Source of the DNA: Polytrichum commune
Taxonomy: Eukaryota; Streptophyta; Polytrichopsida; Polytrichales; Polytrichaceae
Direction: 5' to 3'
Length of the DNA stretch: 64,000 nt
Assembly: GCA_950295325.1 (NCBI GenBank)
Contig: OX485808.1
Span: forward strand, 32,632,527 to 32,696,526
Both the position numbers and the translations under genes were made by a program. The number at the start of each line of letters is the position of its first letter. The first letter of the stretch is position 1. Shown in pieces: positions 55,874 through 64,000 of this stretch. Below the pieces are notes generated by a model, which worked only from the letters and a program-made list of their open reading frames with translations, did no database searches and had not been told where the DNA came from.

Positions 55874-57390
55874 CAATGTGTATGTTTGACAAATTTCATG
55901 TGACGTTCAACCTCAAATCCAAAGTGTCACGTGACGTTTTCAAAAACAAAGATGAATGTCAAATGACATCTACATTTTATTCCAAAATATCACCTCAATT
56001 TTTGGCTTACACAATATTTTAGAAAACTAATATTTTGAATAATAAAAAACAAACTTGATTTGTAACAAAAAAAAACTATCAATCGAGCGTAAGTATCCTT
56101 CGGTCTTGCATGTTTCTCCAAATGTTGAAGGTGGTAGCCCAATCCATTGCATTCACTTCAAGCCCACAAAGAGAAACCCGCATAAGAGCATCAAGGGTCT
56201 TCAAGTTCAACCTATTGCGCAAGTGGCTTTTGATTGCATTTTGTTTGGAAAATCCTCTCTCACAAATAGCTATACTTGATGGAATGAGTATAATTTTTTT
56301 GCCAAAGTTGCATAAGTTTAGGCCAATTTGTGTGCCATTCCAAATTGCTACCACATATGCGTCAAGCCATAAATATCGTTTTGTTCTCACACTCATGTCG
56401 AAGTGTTCCTGTAAATTCCAAGAGTTCTCCCTTACACATGTCACTCTCTTCTTCAGTGTATTGAAACTTCAACAATATCCTTTCGAGCCACAATTCGGTA
56501 TTTGTGATTCGGTGACTATCATCGCTTGGATAATTACGAGGGCTGAAAAGTTTGGCCACATTGAATATTGGAAGGTCTGGGAAACGATCGTTCAAAGCAT
56601 GAACAACTCTTTGCACATAAGATGCACCCAACAATACGCATTGTTGTAGTTCATTGGGCCCATCAGTTGCCAATGCATGAATAATACGATCTCCTTTATT
56701 ATTTTCATAACTCAATTGAAGATTTTCTGCAGATTTCCTAAAGAATTTTCCCAAATTCTTGCTTGTATGACCAAACATAGGTACATTCCCGGATAAAATC
56801 CTAACCGAAAGCATGCGTTGATCTTCGTGCCACTTCTGCGTCATTTTTGCAATAAGAAGCCTCTCCAGCTCCAAGAAAGCTCAAAGGGATTAAGATGCTT
56901 TCAACAAGGGAGCTTTGCGATTCAAAGGGAATTGCTCAAAACAACTTTGGTTGAAAGCAAGAAAAACTCACATTGGTTGGAAGCAAGAAAAAACTCATAT
57001 GGAGTGGAGGATGTGCAAGCACCATGGTGATACAAACATTTGCCTCGCCATGTTCCTAGTTAGTCTCACTCTCTGATCACCGTCTTAGCTCCCGGTTACA
57101 AAGGAAATTGCAAGAGCAAAGTTGAACTTAAGTATGTGAGTGAGTGTAGGAAGTTCTACTGTTATGGGTTATGTTTTCCGGATACTTGAGCTGCACTTTA
57201 TAGTACTCAAGTAATACGTGTCATTTCAATTTCTAGTGTGTCAATTGACGTGTGATTTTTTTCTTCACAAGTCACAGTACGTGTCAATTTCTAGATTGTG
57301 CGTGTCAATTGACGTGCATTTTTTTTTTGTGCAAGTTTTTGCGTGTCAAAAGAGAAAAACTTGCAAAAACTTTGTCAAACATATACACTG
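55874..57390. mobile_element. hAT transposon with 8-bp target duplication, internally decayed
   Basis: The left end CAATGTGTATGTTTGACAAA and the inverse of the right end, CAGTGTATATGTTTGACAAA, form terminal inverted repeats of the hAT type (CAGTG start). CTCCCGAG is repeated exactly at 55866-55873 and 57391-57398. Just inside both ends lie repeated GTGTCAATTGACGTG-like palindromic strings. The transposase remnant at 56079-56874 is on the minus strand. The element is too short for a full hAT transposase (usually above 600 residues), so it is an internal deletion derivative. Confidence 0.9.
56079..56874 (-). pseudogene. hAT transposase C-terminal part, frameshifted
   Basis: Two minus-strand frames cover one protein: 56874-56362 (N-side, ending in another frame) and 56444-56079. 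The second holds the hAT dimerisation-domain signature CERGFSKQNAIKSHLRNRL followed by LKTLDALMRVSL. A frame change near 56370-56440 separates the parts. The N-terminal zinc finger and most of the catalytic region are missing. It sits entirely within the element at 55874-57390 and is non-functional. The signature resembles zinc-finger-862/KIAA1586-like hAT proteins. Confidence 0.85.
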
Positions 57391-57398
57391 CTCCCGAG

Positions 57399-59279
57399 TC
57401 CCGAACTGCTTAAGCCTTGGTGATTAGGTTGGTATCGGAAACCACGGGACTTCATGTCACTCATGCTTAAGTTTTAGGGTTTAGGGTTTAACCTTAGCTT
57501 TAAAATTCTTTAGAAGTGATGATGATGTCCATTTTATCAATTGTTATCATGGGTATTCTCCAAGGAGGGAAGCTAGATCATGAGCACAAGCATGAGGAGG
57601 TCCTATTACCAACATTTTGGGGCATGTCCACTTTTTTGGGGGACTATTTTAAAGGCCACACTAACCCCTATAACCATGTTGTAGAGGTAGTTGCCTGGTA
57701 TATTTTATGTGTTGCTCAAAGAAATTTTTAGAATTTTTTTGGCTATCCGAATGAATTTTTTGGTTGCCTGAATGATCGTATTTGGAGCTAAGTTATATGG
57801 TTAGGGTTTATATGAATTATGATTTGAAATTGGCCCTTGTTCTACTTCAAATAGGACATCCCACAACGATGTCCAACAACAAACAACATGCATTGAGATG
57901 AGCAACACCAAACAACGATGATGAATGTTCACAACATGCACATTCTTGAAGCCCAAAGGCATGGCACATATTGTTCACACGTAGTGCACTTAATAACAAC
58001 CAACAACCTTGTTGGATTACTAAATGTTTGCAAGAACAAAACTAACCTACATTGAACATCTCCAGCCCTAAGGTCCAAAACATTGCTCCCTCATTGAACT
58101 CCAAAACCCTAAGCTCCATCCATGGATGAAGACTTGAAGATGCCATCTCGTAGCAACAACAACCTTAAGAAAATTTCAAACAACCATGTCCCCAACTGAC
58201 TCTTCACCCATTGGGGCAAAATAATTGTACTATTCCAAGTCTTGCATTTCTTGGTTGTGGTATGGGTTCAGCTCCAGGCTCTCCCCCCAAATCTACAAAC
58301 CAACAACATTAGCATGCGTTGCATAGTGTTGGTTGGCTCGCATCACCTGAAATTGGGCAAGCCACTCTAGAGGATTCCTAATCACCTACCTCAAATTAGT
58401 GTTCACAAGACAAAGCTCTGACAACTAAGGAGTAACCTCATCAAATGTACCCTTCATAATCACCTTCAAAATGTGCTTCATAAAGAGGTCATATGGAATG
58501 GGAGGCAAGATAGAGCCCATGTTGATACCACTTTGGTAGGTATTGTGAGCTTCAAAAAAACAAGAGGATGTGGCCAAAGGGAAGAATAAAACGAAGAACC
58601 ATTCACAAACTATTCTAATGAATGCAACTGCCCACTAGCAAAGACACTGCATTATTTTTTAGTCTTTGAACTGTCCACATGTCACTAAGAAAAAGAAAAA
58701 GAAAAATTGTTTATGGATTCTTGAATTGCCCCCCCCCCCCCAACTAGTTGTAACTTTGAGGGGCTTTTTAATTTGTTTGGATCATTTCAGAGTTAGGCTT
58801 TCATTAGTTATTACTATCCAATATTTTTTTCTTGGCTCACATAGATGTCCCAAGGACTAAGGCAACTTGTGAGCTTAGGAGCTCAACCTTAGTACTATAC
58901 ATTAATATGATTGAGATCAAGAGCTCATGTTTTATGATTTGTATTTGGATCCCTCAAGTGTCCCTGTGGTTGTAGCTGGGGAGTTTTATCATTTCTTTGG
59001 ACCACTTGAGATTCACTTTGGCATTAAATTTTTAGTTTCAAAATTTTTTTTTGGGCTCACATAAAGGTCCCCATGAATTTGTTTTGTTTTTTTTTGTTTT
59101 TTTGTTTTTGTTTGTGCTTGAACCACTTTAGGAGTTGATTGCCAATGATTTTTAGTTTTGAATATTTGTATATTGGCTCACACACAAGGCATTGAACTAG
59201 GATTTAAGTAGATTTGAATTTATGCATTAATTTTGGACAAATCCAACTGTCCATATGACATACATTAGATTACAAAACC
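57399..59279. other. Intergenic DNA, no gene recognised
   Basis: Only short chance frames are seen. A C-run of 13 lies at 58729-58741. From about 58750 to 59170 a loose repeat recurs three times: GGCTCACA(T/C)A, then CTTTGGACCA-like and TTTTTAGTTT-like strings. TTAGGGTTTAGGGTTTA at about 57474-57490 is a short telomere-like string. Confidence 0.4.
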
Positions 59280-59616
59280 CTCGGGGGGGGGGGGCAGTGT
59301 GTTAAAAAGTTAAGGATATAGGTGCGAACAACCACTATTTTATAGGGGGGTATTACTTTCAATTTTTTTTTTTCACATGCTATCATTATGTAATTTTTTA
59401 CTTTGGGTTAATAGAAAAATGGCTTGCGTTACTTATAATTCCAGATTACGTATTATTCCATACCCTATAGTACTTTAAAGATGTCCAGTGCCATTTTTGA
59501 TACCCTATATTACTCTTAAGTCCATTTATGATTTTTTGCTCCCATGTTTTAAAAATACCCTATCATTTGTTCGCACGTATATTGCTACTCCAACCAATGA
59601 CTACCCCCCCCCCGAG
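59280..59616. mobile_element. MITE with G-tract termini and 8-bp target duplication
   Basis: The element begins CTCGGGGGGGGG and ends with the inverse CCCCCCCCGAG. The inverted repeats continue inward about 75 bp (TATAGGTGCGAACAA against the inverse of TTGTTCGCACGTATA, and ATAGGG.GTATT against AATACCCTAT). ACAAAACC is repeated exactly at 59272-59279 and 59617-59624. There is no coding frame. Confidence 0.88.
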
Positions 59617-59805
59617 ACAAAACCACACAAATATGATGGTTGGCAAAAATGGAATATAAACATTTGAAGTCTTGATTGTTGTGTTTTTGTTATTGTTATT
59701 GTTGTTTGATGTTTGTGTTTCTATAAGTGGACATCCCTTACTAATTTTGGACAAGTGGTTTGTCCAAATATACCTACATGTCAATATGTTCAATATTAAA
59801 TTCTT

Positions 59806-60190
59806 TACAATATTGATGAAATTCTCTCCTCTACATTTATATGAGCTTTGTCATTTAGCACTAGATGTGCAATGTTATTGCTAACCTCAAGCCCTCAATC
59901 TCTAAAATTCATGCTAAGTGCAAACAACTAGAATTTCAAAAAAAAAAAATTAATTAATTTTTTCCAATGTTGATGAAATTCTCTCTTCTTCATTTATATG
60001 AGCTTTGTCATTCAACACTAGTATTGTGTACTAGTAGTGCCAACCTCAAGCCCCCAATCTCCATATTTTCATACAAAGTGCAAATGAACTTCGATTTTCA
60101 TTTCCTTTTGTTACAATATTCATGGAATTCTCTCCTTTACATTTAAATGAGCTTTGTCATACGACACCAATATTGTGCAATACTAACATT
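59806..60190. repeat. Three tandem copies of a 150-158-bp unit
   Basis: The string ATGAGCTTTGTCAT recurs near 59840, 59998 and 60146, each preceded by GAAATTCTCTC.TC..CATTTA and followed by ACACTA..TTGTG. Between copies 1 and 2 is a poly-A stretch followed by TTAATTAATT. The copies are about 80% alike by eye. Confidence 0.75.
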
Positions 60191-60386
60191 GAAACCCAAA
60201 ACTAACATAGAATATATAGCCCTAACACTAACCACATAGTCCACCTATGAAAATAGGCACTAAGCCACCCGCGGAGACTAGGAGGCGTGAGGGTAAGGCC
60301 ATGTATGGCAACGACATGTTCATTTCCCTCTTCCCTCCCATCATGTGATCCGGACCACATGCATGTAGCTTCTTCCTCTTGTGGAG

Positions 60387-60635
60387 ATGTACTGCAAGTG
60401 GGAGTTGGAAGAGGATTGCAGCAATCTTCGGGCTCTCATGCTCCGCTTCGACTCAGAGCGAGAGTTGGAGTCCCATGAATTGGGGCGCTCTCTTTTGTGC
60501 ATGCTTTGGGACAATGATGTTGGCTTCGACAGTTTGCCACGGCGCGTGCCCCTCGCTGCATTGCACAACCCTTTTGATGTCGTGAGGGAGAGGTTGGCGG
60601 CAGCTGGCTTGGCAATTCGGGATCTCCATAGATAG
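60387..60635 (+). CDS. Unknown 82-residue ORF
   Basis: The frame from the ATG at 60387 reads MYCKWELEEDCSNLRALMLR and ends AAAGLAIRDLHR. It is helical, leucine/glutamate-rich and GC-richer than its surroundings, so it may be a true small exon or a transposon fragment. No family is recognised. The opposite strand is also open, which weakens the case. Confidence 0.3.
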   Translation: MYCKWELEEDCSNLRALMLRFDSERELESHELGRSLLCMLWDNDVGFDSLPRRVPLAALHNPFDVVRERLAAAGLAIRDLHR

Positions 60636-61134
60636 GTGCACATGCTTCTGGCGTTCACCCCTACATGTGGATTTGCCGTGTGGTTTACTATGGCAATGAA
60701 AATGACATTTGCCTTGTTCTAATGACCAGCATGACATTGACCTGAGAACTCGCATTTTTGTGCAACATTGCGATCTCCATTTCCAATGTCTACAGAACTT
60801 TAGTTTCAAAGCTTCGGTGCCATTGATGTTAACGCCAAAACTCCCATTATGTTCCAAAATACAATTCTAGTTAAGGTATATCCTTGTTTGTCTTTCAAGA
60901 TGTATTGCATTCCTCCATGCAACGATCTACACATTCAAAACCATTTCTATGTATGCGGTCAAAGCCGCTGCGACCCAAAATGTCAATACTGTGGCGGCAA
61001 TTTGGTTATTCTGCATGTCACTGCTATTGATTTCCCATCTCGACATTGTTGCCTATTCTAAATCACATTCTATGTACTTTAAGGTTCCAAAATCACAAGA
61101 GGAGGCGGTGCCTCATTCCGCACCCGAGCTAGAT
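60636..61134. other. Intergenic DNA, no gene recognised
   Basis: No supported feature is present. Short frames on both strands show no family features. Confidence 0.4.
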
Positions 61135-61529
61135 TGTCGCAACCCTTGCTAGCCCCCTTTGACAATCTTGCCAATTTTCAATTCTAGCAAAGGTTACGAG
61201 CACTAACCCTTCGCATTCCGCCATGCTAATGGTTAGCTCCTCCCACCCCGGACCATATAGTTCATAGGAGGGGAACCAACCTTCCTACTTTACTTTCGGG
61301 ACTCACCCCTTAATCGGTAACCAATTCCCAAATGTGGGCTTCCATCCATGGAAGTCCAATCCTATGTTGATCATCGCATTGCCGGAGCAACACTACAACA
61401 ACCCGAACCATACTAAGCAACTATGGCCTCACATTGGGCCAAAGCCCATGGAGGCCGTGCCGTTCGGCCTCGGGTGGGTAAGGCCACACCACCTCACCCA
61501 TATAAGCCTCTAGGACTTTACGCGGGGCC
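61135..61529 (+). mobile_element. LTR-like dispersed repeat, copy 2, left part
   Basis: It begins TGTCGCAACCCTTGCTAGC and matches copy 1 (3240-3789, opposite strand), including the TATAAGCC box at about 61501. At 61529 the match is interrupted by the 2.37-kb insertion and resumes at 63902. Confidence 0.65.
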
Positions 61530-63901
61530 TGTAGTTAGTTTTTCCATCCAGGGTTCCAGCTCAAAAAACACCCAGGGAAGACTAAATGAGTGTCAGATGT
61601 ATCTTTAGTTTGTCACGATAAGGTCGATTGATAGTTCAAAAGGGTGATGGAATGAGTTTGACACTTAATTATCACAATTAATCCATTCTCATGTGACCTT
61701 ACTTGTCACACACTTATCACAAATAAATTTATTCATTACTCAAACAATGATACTATTTAACACGTTTCTATACTTGTAAAAATTAGGACTTAGGGAATTT
61801 TTAATAAAAGTCTAGTTACAAGTGACAGAACCACGAACCGGGAACGAAGAGGGAAGCGTCTGAAGCGGACCGGGTCAGAACAGTAACAGTCTAGTGCCAA
61901 GTCACAAGTAAACGTCTAGTACCCAATTCCAAGTAAGCGTCTAGTCACAAGTATCCAGAGAAACGTCTAGTAACAGTGCCCAGTAACTAGTAACCAGTAA
62001 TCATCTTGGAGTATCAGAGAAACGTCTAGTTACATTAGCCACTGTAGAGAGATAGGTTTTATACCTGCCTTTGTTAGCTACCCCCATCGATATGGGATAA
62101 CTCCTCCCTGCTTCCCTTCACAGCTACGCAGATTCTCTTCCTCGCGCGTCGACTGCTCCTTTCTTCACTCCGGGTACTGAATTTGCATCTCTCCTGGTAA
62201 TTGGGATTTAATTTACGCTTTCTCCATTGCCTAATTCTGAGGTTACTTCCCATCAGCATCCAGATGTTTCCTCAGAGTTGAGATTACTCCATCAGTTTCA
62301 TAAGCAAATCTAAATTGACAGAATCACGTCGTTCATCTGTGTACACCATTCTACCAAACAAAAGGAACCAATCTTATTTCTCCCCCGTGCTCGCGATCTT
62401 GATCGTGGAAGTCAAGGGCTTCAGTCCTTAGAGAAACCTTTTCATCACCAGGTTTCAGTTTCCTCTTTATTCTCGAAAATCTTCATCTTTAATCTTCCTG
62501 TTTCGATTATTATAGCTGATCCCTCGTAGAAGGTTCACCTTCTCAAGTCCCCTTCAAGAGGGATTTCTTCCTAATCTGCAGCGATCTCACACCGAGCAGA
62601 TTTCGCAGACTCCCGAAGAAGGTAACTCACTTCTTCTTACGGGAATTCACACTGATAGCTTTCGAGTTCAACTTGAACTTCTAACTAGGATTATTTGTCT
62701 GGTGCTCTTTACAGGGCAACCACGGAAGTCAACGAAATATTCTACTTCCATACAGAAAACTGTGTCGAGGAAGTAGTCTAGAGAAGAGGATAATTCGATA
62801 GGAGAATAACGAGTATAAGTGTATTCAAAGAACATAGTCTCCTATCTAACTTTAGACACTTCCATACTTCAAAAGACATTTAAAGAATTAAATGTAAACC
62901 GGGTGGACATATGTGATTCATGATATTGACGTTTCCACCTCAATTAATTGAAAGTTTCACACTCTCAATGTATACGTTCTTATTCTGAGTGAATCTACTG
63001 ACGCCTTCTCTAGGTGTTAGAAGTTGTTTGGTTAGACTTAATGTGAGTGAATCAGACACGTCCCTTGCACAAGAGTCTCACACTCAGGGAAGAAAATGCA
63101 TGAGAGACCAAATTCACCCTTCCTCACACGCATAGTAATGCACTTCGCAACTTTCGAGTATACAATATTCTCAGACATGGAAATTTAAGTGTGAGGGGAA
63201 ATATGATAGTCGGGATGGTGTTCAGATAGGTATCACAATAAAATTCTTGGGTTTCACACCCGGACACTCATAATCACTGAGGAATTACTCCTCCGTAGTT
63301 GAAACCTTAAGATATTGTCCAAGAGATTCTTGGCTCAAACTGACTTTAACACTGACACAATTCTCACAATCCTTCACACAGGAGTTTCACACTCCCACAT
63401 TGATTTCAGATTAATTAACAAGACTCGCCACTTCCACACACACAAGAATACACTTGACAAGAGATGTAGACTTCAAAAACAACTTGTTATATTTCCAAGT
63501 AGGATTCACAAGAAAACAATGGGTTTCACACCCATGTATTGATAATTACAAGAGTTCAAAGTAAGTTGGAAACATTCACTCTCTTCACGAGAGGATATTC
63601 AGAAAATTGGATTCACTCTCTTTTGTCTTCTTCCTTCCTCTATTTACCCTTCCTAAGAGTCACATCTGTTAAGAACTGGGATACCAAGAGTGCATCACTA
63701 ATTGTCACATGTTCATTACATGACTTCTGATATCTTCTGTACTACGGGTAGCGAGGAAATTTCTATCTTACTTGCATGTTTCCCTTTCTAAGTAACTAAT
63801 CGCCTAATTCCTCACTATCTCAACAGTCTTGAGTGAAATTTGTCTTTCGTCTACCCTTCAAGACTAAAAATTACACATTCTGCCCAAAAATTGGTATCAC
63901 A
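61530..63901 (+). mobile_element. 2.37-kb solo-LTR-like insertion nested in the LTR-like repeat
   Basis: The insertion begins TGTAGTTAG and ends TATCACA, the TG...CA ends of an LTR. GGGCC is repeated exactly at 61525-61529 and 63902-63906. Joining the flanks restores the uninterrupted sequence seen in copy 1 (..GGGCCCCTAC..CACCGTCAA). No gag-pol frame, internal region or second LTR is visible, so it is either a very long solo LTR or a non-coding derivative. Inside, 61880-62040 holds short tandem CGTCTAGTnnC/AAGTA units, and TTTCACACTC recurs across 62950-63530. Confidence 0.8.
61880..62040. repeat. CGTCTAGT minisatellite inside the LTR-like insertion
   Basis: About seven irregular units share GTCTAGT followed by CAAGTA or AACAGT at intervals of about 20-28 bp. 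Such repeats are common in regulatory parts of long LTRs. Confidence 0.6.
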
Positions 63902-63957
63902 GGGCCCCTACCCCACCGTCAACCAACCTCTTGTCTCTCTACCAAGAGTTGGGGTCA
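63902..63957 (+). mobile_element. LTR-like dispersed repeat, copy 2, right part
   Basis: GGGCCCCTACCCCACCGTC through TACCAAGAGTTGGGGTC continues the match to copy 1 (3345-3405, opposite strand). The similarity ends at about 63957 and the last 43 bases do not match copy 1, so the copy is truncated or has diverged. Confidence 0.65.
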
Positions 63958-64000
63958 AGTGGACATTTTCCTTTAGCTGTTGGGCCTAGAACCCCCCCAC

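Noticed and set aside
57474-57490. Telomere-like TTAGGGTTTAGGG string
   Set aside because: Only two to three units in intergenic DNA; probably chance or a minor interstitial trace.
60453-60857. 134-codon minus-strand ORF
   Set aside because: It overlaps an open plus-strand frame, has no family features and shows a composition typical of chance frames in GC-richer DNA.
1-64000. CRISPR arrays, bacterial operons or Shine-Dalgarno sites
   Set aside because: Sequence is intron-bearing plant nuclear DNA; repeats seen are transposon ends or degenerate tandem units, not regular spacer-separated repeats.
1-64000. tRNA genes
   Set aside because: A few box-B-like strings (about 10100, 10245 and 11240) lack a matching acceptor stem and box A at the right spacing.

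Overview
The window is nuclear DNA of a green plant. It has canonical GT-AG introns, two U2 snRNA genes with plant-like promoters, a plastid-type J-domain/ferredoxin protein, a plant-type PIG-C, an RABD-type Rab GTPase and abundant plant-style transposons (hAT, Tigger/pogo-like, Mutator-like, Ty3/gypsy chromovirus, LTR insertions). A bryophyte, fern or lycophyte is possible, but the species cannot be fixed from sequence alone.

Six protein genes are supported. PIGC (7.5-8.5 kb, minus, one exon) belongs to the first enzyme of GPI-anchor synthesis. A TMEM234-like membrane protein lies at 12.1-12.6 kb (plus, one exon). An Mpv17/PMP22-family protein lies at 13.9-16.1 kb (plus, four exons). A DJC76/77-type J-domain plus 4Fe-4S protein lies at 21.3-26.3 kb (minus, five exons). 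A RABD/Rab1 GTPase lies at 37.1-40.0 kb (minus, eight coding exons, the first only 17 nt). Elongator subunit ELP5 lies at 51.6-55.4 kb (minus, nine exons). For every multi-exon model I checked by hand that the exon phases join into one open frame ending in the expected conserved C-terminus. Two U2 snRNA genes sit 870 bp apart on the minus strand at 17.3-18.4 kb. The genes are ordinary housekeeping genes with no evident shared pathway.

The rest is repeat-rich. Elements with visible ends and target duplications are: a 1.4-kb Tigger-like element (18.85-20.25 kb), a 79-bp MITE in an intron (25.54 kb), a 460-bp hAT-like MITE (49.86 kb), a 1.5-kb hAT element with a broken transposase (55.87-57.39 kb), a G-tract-ended MITE (59.28 kb) and a 2.37-kb solo-LTR-like insertion nested in another LTR-like repeat (61.53-63.90 kb). 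A Mutator-like MITE (11.06 kb) has an imperfect duplication. A degraded chromovirus lies at 47.5-49.1 kb. The least explained region is 29.5-33.9 kb: a chain of small plus-strand ORFs flanked by arrays of the near-palindrome TGACTAnnnnTAGTCA, probably an unfamiliar En/Spm-like transposon.

A second theme is local duplication. The 3' end of the DJC gene is repeated just downstream, its first intron carries a triplicated unit, its third intron holds a copied piece of ELP5 (exon plus flanking intron), ELP5 intron 1 holds two separate tandem duplications, TMEM234 has a decayed partial copy in its 3' region, and a roughly nine-unit satellite lies at 34.4-36.2 kb. A roughly 660-bp long inverted repeat at 28.3-28.9 kb could yield a long hairpin RNA.
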